Positions 41,425-51,279 of a stretch of DNA of 64,000 nucleotides are shown piece by piece (within the stretch, counting starts at the first letter, position 1; the number at the start of each line of letters is the position of its first letter). Under the pieces are notes generated by a model, which was not told the origin of the DNA, did not search any database, and was given only the letters and a program-made list of their open reading frames with translations. The translations under genes and the position numbers were made by a program. Source of the DNA: an uncultured Clostridia bacterium (GTDB lineage: Bacteria; Bacillota; Clostridia; Oscillospirales; Acutalibacteraceae); assembly GCA_947624285.1 (NCBI GenBank), contig CANQJS010000001.1, positions 62,001 to 126,000 on the forward strand, written 5' to 3'.

Positions 41425-42645
41425 TTATATTATAAATTTATGAAACACCTTTTTGCCTTTTTTTACAATAACTCCGTTTTCAAATTCCGCTTTATTAACA
41501 GTAAAAGCAAAATCGGTTATTTTTTCATCGTTCACGGTAACGCCGCCCTGCTGAATAAGCCTTCTCGCCTCGCTCTTGGATTTAGACAAGCCCGCCTTAA
41601 CAAGCATATCTATAACGGCGACGGCGCCGTCTGTAAAATCGTTATCGTCAAGCGTAGTTGTGGGCATATCCGCGCTGTCCGCACCGCTTCCGAAGAGGGC
41701 TCTTGCGGCATCCTGCGCCTTTTTTGCCTCCTCTTCGCCGTGAACAAGCTTTGTAAGCTCAAAGGCAAGTATCTCCTTTGCTTTGTTGAGCTGGCTGCCT
41801 TCCCAATCGTTCATCTTATCGATTTCCTCAAGCGGCAGGAATGTGAGCATTCTTATGCACTTGAGCACATCGGCGTCGGCAACATTGCGCCAATATTGAT
41901 AAAATTCATAAGGAGATGTTTTATTCGGGTCAAGCCAGACTGCGTTGCCGGCGGTTTTGCCCATTTTGTTGCCCTGAGCGTCGGTGAGCAGCGTTATTGT
42001 CATAGCATGGGCGTCCTTACCGAGCTTTTTGCGTATTAGCTCAGTTCCGCCTAACATATTGCTCCATTGATCGTCGCCGCCAAACTGCATATTGCAGTCG
42101 TAATGCTGAAAAAGATAATAAAAGTCGTAGGACTGCATTATCATATAGTTAAATTCAAAGAAAGAGAGCCCTCTTTCCATTCTTTGCTTATAGCATTCGG
42201 CGCGAAGCATATTGTTTACGGAAAAACACGCGCCCACCTCACGAAGAAGCTCAACATAATTGAGACCGAGAAGCCAATCGGCATTGTTTACCATAAGCGC
42301 CTTACCGTCCGAAAAGTCGATAAAACGCTCCATTTGCTTTTTAAAGCATGCGGCATTATGGTCTATATCCTCACGGGTAAGCATTTTACGCATATCCGTT
42401 CTGCCGGACGGGTCGCCTATCATAGTTGTGCCTCCGCCGATAAGAGCTATCGGCTTGTTGCCTGCCTCCTGAAGCCTTTTCATAAGCGTAAGCGCCATAA
42501 AATGACCCGCCGTAAGACTGTCCGCCGTGCAGTCAAACCCAATATAGAAAACGGCTTTACCGCTGTTGACCATTTCCCTTATTTCTTTTTCGTTTGTCAC
42601 CTGCGCGATAAGACCGCGCGCGGTAAGTTCCTCATAAACTCCCAT
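41425..42645 (-). CDS. tyrS: Tyrosyl-tRNA synthetase
   Basis: FYIGFDCTADSLTAGHFMAL (HIGH-like), KMGKTAGNAVWLD (KMSKS-like), S4 domain at C-terminus; start at MGVYEELTARG. Confidence 0.96.
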   Translation of the reverse strand: MGVYEELTARGLIAQVTNEKEIREMVNSGKAVFYIGFDCTADSLTAGHFMALTLMKRLQEAGNKPIALIGGGTTMIGDPSGRTDMRKMLTREDIDHNAACFKKQMERFIDFSDGKALMVNNADWLLGLNYVELLREVGACFSVNNMLRAECYKQRMERGLSFFEFNYMIMQSYDFYYLFQHYDCNMQFGGDDQWSNMLGGTELIRKKLGKDAHAMTITLLTDAQGNKMGKTAGNAVWLDPNKTSPYEFYQYWRNVADADVLKCIRMLTFLPLEEIDKMNDWEGSQLNKAKEILAFELTKLVHGEEEAKKAQDAARALFGSGADSADMPTTTLDDNDFTDGAVAVIDMLVKAGLSKSKSEARRLIQQGGVTVNDEKITDFAFTVNKAEFENGVIVKKGKKVFHKFII

Positions 42646-42649
42646 AAAT

Positions 42650-44323
42650 TTATTTGTCCTCCTGTGACAAAAGCATCTCCTCGGCGCTCTTGAGCAGATT
42701 TTCCGTGATGTTGAGACCGCCCATAATGCGGGCAAGCTCCCTCTTTCTGCCGTCAAAATCAAGGGGAGTTACTTTTGTATATGTTTTATCATTTAAAAAT
42801 TCCTTGGAAATCAGAAAATGCCCGTCCGCAAAAGCGGCGATTTGCGCCGAATGAGTTACGGTGATGACCTGTGTTTCCTTTGAAACGGATTTCAGCTTCA
42901 TTCCTATCCTGCCGCTTGCCCTGCCGGAAACGCCCGTATCTATCTCATCAAAAATGAGCGTGCCTACCGTATCGTTGTGGGCAAGAATATTTTTAATGGC
43001 AAGCATTATCCTCGAAAGCTCCCCGCCGGAAGCGATTTTCGCAAGGGGCTTGGGCGGCTCTCCCGGATTTGTGGAAATAAGAAACTCGATTTTATCTGTT
43101 CCGTTTGATGAGAGATTTCCTTTTTCAAAATTGACCGAAAAGCTGATTTTCGGCATATCAAGAAATTCAAGCTGTTCTTTAACGGATTTTTCAAATCGCT
43201 TTGCCGTTGCTTTTCTGAAATCGGAAAGCTCCCGCGCCTTTTTTTCGGTTTTTTCAAGCAATTCACCGAATTGAGCCGTAAGGCGTTCAAGCTCGGCGTC
43301 GTTGTTAAGTATAGCCTCTCTGTCGGCAATCGCCTTGTCGAGATAAGCGATTATGCTTTTCTCACTGCCGCCGTATTTTAAGCCGAGTCGGTAAAGCGCG
43401 TCGAGCCTCTCCTCTACCTGTTCCCTTTCCGCCTCGTCAAATTCGTATTCGGAAAGCTCAGATGCAAGAATATCCTTTGCTTCCTCCAAAAGCTCGCCAG
43501 CTTCCGTAAGCTTGGAAACGGCGGTGTTAATATTTCCGCCGATCCCTTTAAGGTCGGACAGCTCCTTGACGGCGGAAATAAGATTTCCGATAATACCGTC
43601 AAAATCGTCATTACCGCTTAAAGTTGAAACCGCCGAAGAAATGGCAGCGGAAACCGCCTGAGAGTTTTCCATCATCAGCTTTCGTTTTGCAAGCTCCTCA
43701 CGCTCGCCTTCTTTGACATCGGCGGATTGAAGCTCTTTGATTTGGTAATTGAGCAGTTCAAGGTTTCTCTCTTTTTCTTCCTCGTCCATTGTGAGCGAGC
43801 GAAGCCGCCGCCTAACGGAAATCATTTCACGAAAGCTCTCTTTATATTCCTCCAATGGGCTTTCTTCGCCGCCGAGCATATCAATATATTGATAATGCGC
43901 ATCGGGGTCAAGAAGCTGCTGACTGTCGTGCTGACCGTGAATATTTACAAGCAGCCTGCCGATATCTTTTAAGACGGAAGCATTGACGGGCGCTCCGTTG
44001 ATCCTGCACGATGATTTACCGTTCTCTGAAATGCGCCTTGTGAGCAGAAGCACTCCGTCATCATCGGCGCCGTAGCCGAGCTCCTCAAGCTTTTTTGCCG
44101 CCTCTGCCGAAATATCATCAAAGCAGGCGCTTACAAAAGCGTATTTCGCTCCGTTACGAACAAGCTCACGGGAGGTGCGCTCACCGAGAATGGCGTTGAT
44201 AGAATCAACAACGATAGATTTTCCGGCGCCCGTTTCACCCGTTAGCACATTGAGCCCTTTATTAAATTCGATTTGAGCCTTTTCGATAACGGCAATGTTT
44301 TCAATACTAAGAGTTCTTAACAT
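42650..44323 (-). CDS. recN: DNA repair protein RecN
   Basis: LSIENIAVIEKAQIEFNKGLNVLTGETGAGKSIVVDSI, ASGGELSRIMLAIKN, IFDEIDTGVSGRAS. Confidence 0.97.
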   Translation of the reverse strand: MLRTLSIENIAVIEKAQIEFNKGLNVLTGETGAGKSIVVDSINAILGERTSRELVRNGAKYAFVSACFDDISAEAAKKLEELGYGADDDGVLLLTRRISENGKSSCRINGAPVNASVLKDIGRLLVNIHGQHDSQQLLDPDAHYQYIDMLGGEESPLEEYKESFREMISVRRRLRSLTMDEEEKERNLELLNYQIKELQSADVKEGEREELAKRKLMMENSQAVSAAISSAVSTLSGNDDFDGIIGNLISAVKELSDLKGIGGNINTAVSKLTEAGELLEEAKDILASELSEYEFDEAEREQVEERLDALYRLGLKYGGSEKSIIAYLDKAIADREAILNNDAELERLTAQFGELLEKTEKKARELSDFRKATAKRFEKSVKEQLEFLDMPKISFSVNFEKGNLSSNGTDKIEFLISTNPGEPPKPLAKIASGGELSRIMLAIKNILAHNDTVGTLIFDEIDTGVSGRASGRIGMKLKSVSKETQVITVTHSAQIAAFADGHFLISKEFLNDKTYTKVTPLDFDGRKRELARIMGGLNITENLLKSAEEMLLSQEDK

Positions 44324-44771
44324 TCAAAGATTTCTCCAGACTTTCCTTAAAGCTTTGCGCATCTTCTTCGGTTTTGCAAAGCACAAATATCGTATCATCG
44401 CCGGCGATAGTGCCTAAAACGCCGTCCCACTGCATCGAATCTATCGCGGCGCAGGCAGCTCCCGCCATACCCGAAAAGCATTTTACGCAGGCGAAATTAC
44501 CGGCGTTATCAACATTTATTACGGAGTCGGCAAAAATACCAGCGGCGCGAGACGAAAAGGTTTCCGCGGAGTTTTTCTTTCCCGTGGAATAAACATATCT
44601 GCCGTTTTCCGAAAGCTCTTTGACGAGCCTTAATTCCTTTATATCCCTTGAAATCGTGGCTTGAGTGACGCTGTAGCCGTCGCCAAAAAGCCGAGCCTGC
44701 AATTCCTCCTGCGTCTCTATATTGCCGTCTTTTATAATTTCAAGTATTTTAGCCTGCCGTCTTTTTTTCAT
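44307..44771 (-). CDS. argR: Arginine repressor
   Basis: RQAKILEIIKDGNIETQEELQARLFGDGYSVTQATISRDIKELRLVK and GTIAGDDTIFVLCKTEEDA. Confidence 0.95.
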   Translation of the reverse strand: MKKRRQAKILEIIKDGNIETQEELQARLFGDGYSVTQATISRDIKELRLVKELSENGRYVYSTGKKNSAETFSSRAAGIFADSVINVDNAGNFACVKCFSGMAGAACAAIDSMQWDGVLGTIAGDDTIFVLCKTEEDAQSFKESLEKSLNVKNS

Positions 44772-44772
44772 T

Positions 44773-45630
44773 TCAAAATCTTCTTTCTATGATTTTTTTC
44801 TTCATAATTTCATAAAAATTATCCGGTTTCAATCTGATAAGCCTTGCTTTGTATTCCGAAAGAGACACCTTGATTTTACTGCCTGCCGAAATATTAACGG
44901 GAGCTTCTCCGTCACAGGTCAAAATGGAATTGTTGTTTATATCGCTTTTCAGCTCTACGCAAAGAACGCTTGAGCTGCTGACAACTATGCTTCTGTCCAT
45001 CAGCGAATGCGGGCATATGGCTGTAATAACAAAACAATCAAGCTCAGGGCTCAGAACAGGGCCGCCCGCCGCGAGACTGTACGCCGTTGAGCCCGTGGGA
45101 GTGGAAATAATAACTCCGTCGGCGCGAACATTAAGCACATCTCTGCCCTCGCCAGTAATATCAATGTCGATTAGCCTCGCAAGGTCGCCTCTTGAAAATA
45201 CGGCGTCGTTAAGGCAGTGATAATCCCCTGCGGTTTCGCCGTTTTCAATGATCTGCGCCTTCAGCATTATACGCTCGTCTGTTTTATAATCGCCAAAAGC
45301 AAGCTTTTCAAGAAGATTAAGTTCATTTTTTTCAATGCCGCTTAAAAAACCGAGCCTGCCGGCGTTTATTCCAAGAACGCTTTTTCCGCAAATGGCGGCG
45401 TTCTTTGCCGTTTTCATAGTGGAGCCGTCTCCGCCGACTACAAGCGCGATATCGCACTTTGCCATAAGCGCGTCATCAGGCAGAAATTCCGCCAAATTGC
45501 GCAGAGCTGAGTCTTTGTATTCATCGGAAAGAAATACCTTGCACCCGCTCTTTTTGAGAATTTCTGCGGCGGCGTGAGCAATAGCGGAAATCTCATCACT
45601 ATTCAAATTACCGAACAGAGAAATGTTCAT
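44773..45630 (-). CDS. nadK: NAD kinase
   Basis: ALVVGGDGSTMKTA (GGDG), GINAGRLGFLSGIE, STPTGSTAYSLAAGGPVLSP. Confidence 0.96.
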   Translation of the reverse strand: MNISLFGNLNSDEISAIAHAAAEILKKSGCKVFLSDEYKDSALRNLAEFLPDDALMAKCDIALVVGGDGSTMKTAKNAAICGKSVLGINAGRLGFLSGIEKNELNLLEKLAFGDYKTDERIMLKAQIIENGETAGDYHCLNDAVFSRGDLARLIDIDITGEGRDVLNVRADGVIISTPTGSTAYSLAAGGPVLSPELDCFVITAICPHSLMDRSIVVSSSSVLCVELKSDINNNSILTCDGEAPVNISAGSKIKVSLSEYKARLIRLKPDNFYEIMKKKIIERRF

Positions 45631-46433
45631 AGCAGCTCCTTATGCGAACGCTCGACAAGAGCCGACGCGTCAATATTTTCATTGACTCTCGGCAAATCGG
45701 ATTTGATAAGATAAATAAGATATTCTATGTTTCCCTCAGGGCCTTTTATCGGCGAAAATTGCAAGCCTTCAACGGAAAACCCGTTTTGAAGAGCCAAAGA
45801 GAACACGGCGTCAACAACCTCTTTATGCACATCAATATCTCTGACAACGCCCTTTTTGCCGACCTTATCCCTGCCCGCTTCAAACTGCGGCTTGATAAGG
45901 CAGACAGCCTGACCGTCATCGGCGAGAAATCTGTGAAGATTAGGTAAAATATGCTTTAACGATATAAAAGAAACATCAACGGAGGAAAAATCAATTTTGT
46001 CTTTTATCTGTTCCTCGGTTACATAACGAAAATTAGTCTTTTCAAGATTGATCACTCTTTCGTCACAGCGCAGTTTCCAAGCAAGCTGACCGTAGCCGAC
46101 ATCTATTGAATACACCTTGAGCGCGCCGTTCATAAGCATACAATCGGTAAAGCCGCCCGTTGAAGCGCCGACATCCATACAAATTTTGCCTTTGAGCAAT
46201 ATGGGAAACGAGTCCAGCGCCTTTTCAAGCTTGAGACCGCCTCTGCTAACATATTTTAGCGTATTTCCGCGGACTTCAACAAAATCGTCCTCTTTAATTT
46301 CCGTTCCCGCCTTATCGATCTTTTGATTATTAACATAAACGAGACCCGCCATAATCAGCGCCTTTGCCTTTTCACGGCTCGGGGCAAAGCCTCTTTCAAA
46401 AACAGCGGAGTCAAGCCTTATTTTTTTTGCCAT
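45627..46433 (-). CDS. tlyA: TlyA family RNA 2'-O-methyltransferase/hemolysin-like
   Basis: S4 domain then DVGASTGGFTDCMLMNGALKVYSIDVGYGQLAWKLR and CLIKPQFEAGRDKVGKKGVVRD. Confidence 0.95.
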   Translation of the reverse strand: MAKKIRLDSAVFERGFAPSREKAKALIMAGLVYVNNQKIDKAGTEIKEDDFVEVRGNTLKYVSRGGLKLEKALDSFPILLKGKICMDVGASTGGFTDCMLMNGALKVYSIDVGYGQLAWKLRCDERVINLEKTNFRYVTEEQIKDKIDFSSVDVSFISLKHILPNLHRFLADDGQAVCLIKPQFEAGRDKVGKKGVVRDIDVHKEVVDAVFSLALQNGFSVEGLQFSPIKGPEGNIEYLIYLIKSDLPRVNENIDASALVERSHKELL

Positions 46434-48264
46434 TTGAGACCTCGCGGATAATACTCTCCCTATCGAGAGAATAGGTTTTAAGCTGGCTTTGAACTGTTGC
46501 CTGCTTTACAAATTCGTTTTTAACGGCGATATGGCGATATTTAACTCTTATCGCATTTTCCTCAAGCATTGCGCCGAGTATCTCGCCTACTCCGCCCGCC
46601 GTTAAGCTTTCCTCAAAGAAAAATACCTTTTTCGCTTTTTTAATCAAATCAAGGATATTTTCGTCGATCGGTTTTATCTTGTTAAGCTTGATAAGGAAAG
46701 TATCCTCAAGCGACTGAAGCGCCGCGTAACATTCGGAAAATTCTCTGCCGTATGTAATAATGCAGTTTTTAGAATTTGTATCGCCGTAGACCGTGTAATT
46801 TTCCTTTCGGTATGTGTAGCCCTCGGGCATTTCTTTTTGAGTACCGCGCGGGTATCGTATCACTGCCGCGCCGTCACAATGGTAAATGGCTTGACCGAGC
46901 ATAAGCGACAGCTCATCATAGCAAGAGGGAGAAAAAACAGTTATATTTGGAATTGAATTAAAGAAAGAAACATCGAAAACGCCCTGATGTGATTCGCCGT
47001 CCTCACCTACAAGACCCGCCCTGTCAACTGCAAAAATCACCTTGAGATTTTGCATTGCCACATCGTGAATGAGCTGGTCGTAGGAACGCTGGAGAAATGT
47101 GGAATAAACGGCAAAAATCGGAACAAGCCCGTTTCTTGCAAGACCGCTTGAAAAAGTAACGGCGTGCTGTTCGGCAATACCAACATCGAAAAAGCGTTTT
47201 GGATAAAGCTCGGAAAACCTGTCAAGCCCTGTTCCCGAAGCCATTGCCGCCGTAATACAGCAAATTCTCGAATCCTTTTCGGCAATTGAGCAAACGGTGT
47301 CGCCGAAAGCCGAAGAAAAGCCTTCGCTTGTGGAATCCGGCTCGCCTGTTGCCACATTGAATTTTCCGATTCCGTGAAACTGCGTGGGATTTTTTTCGGC
47401 GGGATCATACCCCCTGCCCTTGATCGTGTTTACATATATGAGCACCGAATGGGTATGTGCCTTGGCGGCGTAGAAAGCCGCCTCAAGATTTTCAATGTTA
47501 TGACCGTCTATCGGCCCGTAATAACGGAAACCGAGATCCTCAAAAAGGGTTGCGTTTTTATAAACTCTTTTTCGTATTCTTGAATTTATCGCGGTAAGCA
47601 TTCTGTTGATATGAACGCCGATCTTGGGGATTTTTGCGATAAAATGGCGAGCTTTTGATTTAAAGGTAAAATACTTTTTAGAAGTTCTCACGGTGGTGAG
47701 ATGCTTTGACACAGTGCCCACATTTTTACTTATGGACATATTGTTGTTATTGATTATAATAATCAGATTATCGTTTCCTTCGCCGCCGTTATTGAGAGCC
47801 TCGTAAGCAAGCCCGCCGGTAAGCGCGCCGTCGCCTACCACCGCGATGACCTTGCCCTTTTCGCCCTTGAGCTTTTTAGCCTTCGCAAGCCCCATAGCCT
47901 GAGATATGGCAACGCTGGAATGACCGCTTGAAAAAATATCATGCTCGCTTTCGTTGGGGCGTGTGAAACCGCTTATTCCGCCCTCCTTGCGCAAGGTGGA
48001 AAAATCGTCCTTTCGCCCTGTAAGCAACTTATGAGTATAACATTGATGCCCCACATCAAAAACTATCTGGTCAAAAGGACTGCTGAAAACTCTGTGAAGC
48101 GCAACGGTAAGCTCCACAACGCCCAAATTTGACGCGAGATGCCCGCCGTTTTCCGACACCGTTTCAACAAGTAATTCCCTTATTTCGGAGCATAGCTCAT
48201 CAAGCTCGGAAGGATCGAGCTTTTTTAAATCCTTAGGTGACTGCACTTTATCAAGAACAGACAT
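46411..48264 (-). CDS. dxs: 1-deoxy-D-xylulose-5-phosphate synthase
   Basis: VFDVGHQCYTHKLLTGR, VVGDGALTGGLAYEALN, FDVGIAEQHAVTFSSGLA. Confidence 0.97.
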   Translation of the reverse strand: MSVLDKVQSPKDLKKLDPSELDELCSEIRELLVETVSENGGHLASNLGVVELTVALHRVFSSPFDQIVFDVGHQCYTHKLLTGRKDDFSTLRKEGGISGFTRPNESEHDIFSSGHSSVAISQAMGLAKAKKLKGEKGKVIAVVGDGALTGGLAYEALNNGGEGNDNLIIIINNNNMSISKNVGTVSKHLTTVRTSKKYFTFKSKARHFIAKIPKIGVHINRMLTAINSRIRKRVYKNATLFEDLGFRYYGPIDGHNIENLEAAFYAAKAHTHSVLIYVNTIKGRGYDPAEKNPTQFHGIGKFNVATGEPDSTSEGFSSAFGDTVCSIAEKDSRICCITAAMASGTGLDRFSELYPKRFFDVGIAEQHAVTFSSGLARNGLVPIFAVYSTFLQRSYDQLIHDVAMQNLKVIFAVDRAGLVGEDGESHQGVFDVSFFNSIPNITVFSPSCYDELSLMLGQAIYHCDGAAVIRYPRGTQKEMPEGYTYRKENYTVYGDTNSKNCIITYGREFSECYAALQSLEDTFLIKLNKIKPIDENILDLIKKAKKVFFFEESLTAGGVGEILGAMLEENAIRVKYRHIAVKNEFVKQATVQSQLKTYSLDRESIIREVSNGKKNKA

Positions 48265-48318
48265 TAAACAAATCAACTCTCTTCAAGCGGACGAAATACA
48301 ACAGTCCGTTACCGTGAT

Positions 48319-48347
48319 ATATTATCACACAATGTATAAAATTTCAA
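48319..48347 (-). promoter_or_regulatory. Candidate sigma-A promoter for dxs
   Basis: Minus strand TTGAAA-N17-TAATAT between ispA-like and dxs genes. Confidence 0.6.
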
Positions 48348-48357
48348 CTATTGTATA

Positions 48358-49242
48358 TTACTTATTTCTACCGATAAGCTTAAACGCGAGCATTTCAAGA
48401 AATTCGGCGTTATCAAACGCTTTGAGCTCTTCAACCGCCAAAGCGGTAAGCTCCTCAACATCGCTCTGGGCTTTTTCAAGACCAGTAAGGGTAACATAGG
48501 TGGTTTTTTCATTCTCGGCGTCAGAGCCGACGGGCTTACCCAAAACAGCGCTGTCTCCCACCACATCGAGAATATCGTCTTTAATTTGAAATGCTATGCC
48601 AAGCCTATAGGCGTAATTTAGCGCCGCCTTTAACTTATCTTCGTCGGCTCCGGCAACGATGCAGCCCAAAAGGCATGATGCCGCAATCAATGCGCCTGTT
48701 TTAAGGCGGTGAACGCTTAAAATCTGTTTAAGGTCGGGATCTTCGCTCTCATATTTCAAGTCGAGGACCTGCCCGCCTATCATACCTTCTGCCCCCGCCT
48801 TTTGAGACAGCAAAAGAACGGCGTCCGCCTTTTTCTGCGCCGAAAGGGTCGATGACGCGATGATTTCAAACGCGTGGGTCAACAACGCGTCGCCCGCAAG
48901 CAGCGCGGTTGCTTCCCCGAATTTTTTGTGACAGCTCGGCATACCTCGCCTGAAATCGTCGTTATCCATACAGGGAAGATCATCATGTATAAGGCTGTAG
49001 GTATGAACAAACTCTATCGCGCAAGCGAAATCAAGAGCGTCGTTGATATCAGCGCCGCAAGCCCTTGCAAATTCAAGGCAGAGTATGGGGCGAAGTCTCT
49101 TTCCGCCGTTTTCAAGGCTGTAACGCATTGCGCACGCCACCTCGTCCTGCCCGTCGGAGCAGGCGGGTATATGAGCGAGCAGAGCGCTGTTTACAAGCTC
49201 GGTATCACTGCTTAGCCGAATTTCAAATTCCTTTTTATCCAT
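48358..49242 (-). CDS. ispA: Polyprenyl (farnesyl/geranyl) diphosphate synthase
   Basis: LIHDDLPCMDNDDFRRGMPSCHKKFGEATALLAGDALL and AFQIKDDILDVVGD aspartate-rich motifs. Confidence 0.94.
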   Translation of the reverse strand: MDKKEFEIRLSSDTELVNSALLAHIPACSDGQDEVACAMRYSLENGGKRLRPILCLEFARACGADINDALDFACAIEFVHTYSLIHDDLPCMDNDDFRRGMPSCHKKFGEATALLAGDALLTHAFEIIASSTLSAQKKADAVLLLSQKAGAEGMIGGQVLDLKYESEDPDLKQILSVHRLKTGALIAASCLLGCIVAGADEDKLKAALNYAYRLGIAFQIKDDILDVVGDSAVLGKPVGSDAENEKTTYVTLTGLEKAQSDVEELTALAVEELKAFDNAEFLEMLAFKLIGRNK

Positions 49243-49441
49243 TATTCTCTTCCTTATTTAATACAGTAACCTTTTGTTTTGCGTCCGTCAGCTTTTGGTT
49301 GCAAAAAGCCGCAAGCGCAGTTCCCTCCTCAAAAAGCTTTATGCTTTCGTCAAGTGAAGCCTCGTTTTTTTCAAGCAGCATAACTATTTCCTCAAGCCTC
49401 TTGAGCGCGCTTTCATATGTCATTTCATTGTTCATTTTCAA
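49235..49441 (-). CDS. xseB: Exodeoxyribonuclease VII small subunit
   Basis: TYESALKRLEEIVMLLEKNEASLDESIKLFEEGTALAAFCNQKLTDAKQKV. Confidence 0.95.
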   Translation of the reverse strand: MKMNNEMTYESALKRLEEIVMLLEKNEASLDESIKLFEEGTALAAFCNQKLTDAKQKVTVLNKEENNG

Positions 49442-50636
49442 AAACCTCCGTTATAACGGCGTTCGCCGACCCGTCTGTAAGCACAAGTGTGATATCATCA
49501 TTTTGTTTGAGCTGTGAAACGCTTTTGATAACATTATTGCCCGATTTTACCACCGAATATCCGCGCGCAAGAACTGCAAGAGGGCTGAGCGCGTTTAGCC
49601 TGCCCGCCGCGGCGCGCAATGCGTTGAGTTTATTTTCAAGAATGTGGGAAACCGACTCATTTATCCGCTGCGAAAGAACATCTATGTTTTCCGAATAGGT
49701 GTTGATAAGAGAATCAAAGTTTTCCAAAATAGGTGAAGAGGTGATATCGGAAAGCGCCCGCATCCTGTCCTCCAAACCGCCGCACATGGCTTCATTCAGC
49801 CTTCTTTTTAAAATCGAAAGCTCAAAATAAAGCTCGTTTATATCGGGGCAAACCTTTTCCGCCGCCGCGCTTGGAGTGGGAGCGGCATAGTCCGCCGCAA
49901 GGTCGCAAAGCGGACTGTCTGTTTTATGACCTACCGCCGAGATGATCGGCGTATTGCATGCGGCAACAGCCCTTACGACTTTCTCATCGTTAAAGCACCA
50001 TAAATCTTCCTCAGAGCCGCCGCCCCTGCCGAATATGATGACATCAATATCTCCCCTGCCGTCAAGCAGTTTTATTGAATCCGCAATATCCTGAGCCGCC
50101 TGAGCTCCTTGCACAATTGTTGGGGCGATAACGATTTCGGCAAGCGGATAGCGCCGCGCGGTTATGTTTTTTATATCCGCAACAGCAGCTCCGGTATTTG
50201 ATGTTACTACGCCGATTTTTTTCGGAAACCGAGGAAGCGCCTTTTTTCTGCCCTCATCAAAAAGCCCCTCTTTATCGAGCCGTTCTTTAAGCTGTATCAT
50301 CGCAAGATACAAGCTTCCCAATCCGTCGGGTTGCATATCGTCTACGGCAAGCTGATAATTTCCGCCTTTATCATACACAGAAATTCTGCCGTAACATAAA
50401 ACAGTCATTCCCGTTTCGGGCTCAAACCTCAGCCCGGCGGCGTTTGAAGAATACATTATGCACCCGAGCTGGCTGTTTTCATCTTTCAAAGAAAAGTAGC
50501 AATGACCCGAAAAAGCGTTTCGCTTAAAATTTGAAATTTCTCCCTTAACATAAACTCTTTTTAAAGGGGCGCTCGTCTCGATCAGCGATTTAATGAATTT
50601 ATTTATCTGTGAAACAGTCAATACATTTACATTCAT
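49425..50636 (-). CDS. xseA: Exodeoxyribonuclease VII large subunit
   Basis: VKGEISNFKRNAFSGHCYFSLKDENSQLGCIMYSS, VIIFGRGGGSEEDLWCFNDEKVVRAV, SAVGHKTDSPLCDLAADYAAPTPSAAAE. Confidence 0.97.
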   Translation of the reverse strand: MNVNVLTVSQINKFIKSLIETSAPLKRVYVKGEISNFKRNAFSGHCYFSLKDENSQLGCIMYSSNAAGLRFEPETGMTVLCYGRISVYDKGGNYQLAVDDMQPDGLGSLYLAMIQLKERLDKEGLFDEGRKKALPRFPKKIGVVTSNTGAAVADIKNITARRYPLAEIVIAPTIVQGAQAAQDIADSIKLLDGRGDIDVIIFGRGGGSEEDLWCFNDEKVVRAVAACNTPIISAVGHKTDSPLCDLAADYAAPTPSAAAEKVCPDINELYFELSILKRRLNEAMCGGLEDRMRALSDITSSPILENFDSLINTYSENIDVLSQRINESVSHILENKLNALRAAAGRLNALSPLAVLARGYSVVKSGNNVIKSVSQLKQNDDITLVLTDGSANAVITEVFENEQ

Positions 50637-50650
50637 TTGCCGATCGTCCT

Positions 50651-51268
50651 TTATCTGATAAAGTGAGTGGGCTCCCATTCTTCTTTTTCCGGCAAGCCGT
50701 ATTTTTCCTTTCCGAGCTTTATGCTTTTTATGAGGAAAGACATATTTCGGGCGAGAACGCGCACGGTCTGCATTCCCTCCTTATCCTGCAAAGCCTCTCC
50801 TTTATTTCTGCCGTGGACGCTGTTCCAATACTGGCTTGACGCAACCGGCATATTAGAAATTGTAAAGTATTTATTGAGCTCGTCAAAGGTTGAGGAGAGA
50901 CCTCCCCTTCTCGCCACAACTACGCTTGCGCCCACTTTCATTGTTTTGTCAAAGGGAGTGCTGTAAAACAATCTGTCAAGAAAAGAGATAAGCGTACCGT
51001 TGGCGGAGGCGTAATAGACGGGGCTGGCTATAACAAGACCGTCAGCCTTCTCAAATTCGCGCGCAGTCTCATTTACCGCATCGCTAAAGACGCATTTTCC
51101 GTTTTCAAAACAATAACCGCAGGCGATACAGCCTCTTATATCTTTGTTTCCGATACAAACGGTATGTGTTTCTATTCCGTTTTCTTCAAAAACACGGCAC
51201 ATTTCCGTCAACGCGGCCTCGGTATTTCCGTCGGCGCGCGGAGAGCCGTTGATCAAAAGTACTTTCAT
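50651..51268 (-). CDS. Flavodoxin-like NAD(P)H-dependent oxidoreductase / iron-sulfur flavoprotein
   Basis: LLINGSPRADGNTEAALTEM, CIACGYCFENGKCVFSD, VIASPVYYASANGTLISFLDR. Confidence 0.9.
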   Translation of the reverse strand: MKVLLINGSPRADGNTEAALTEMCRVFEENGIETHTVCIGNKDIRGCIACGYCFENGKCVFSDAVNETAREFEKADGLVIASPVYYASANGTLISFLDRLFYSTPFDKTMKVGASVVVARRGGLSSTFDELNKYFTISNMPVASSQYWNSVHGRNKGEALQDKEGMQTVRVLARNMSFLIKSIKLGKEKYGLPEKEEWEPTHFIR

Positions 51269-51279
51269 ATTATCACCTT

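Noticed and set aside
42645-42660. T-box leader for tyrS
   Set aside because: Known in many Firmicute tyrS genes, but only a few nt separate recN and tyrS here, so no leader can fit.
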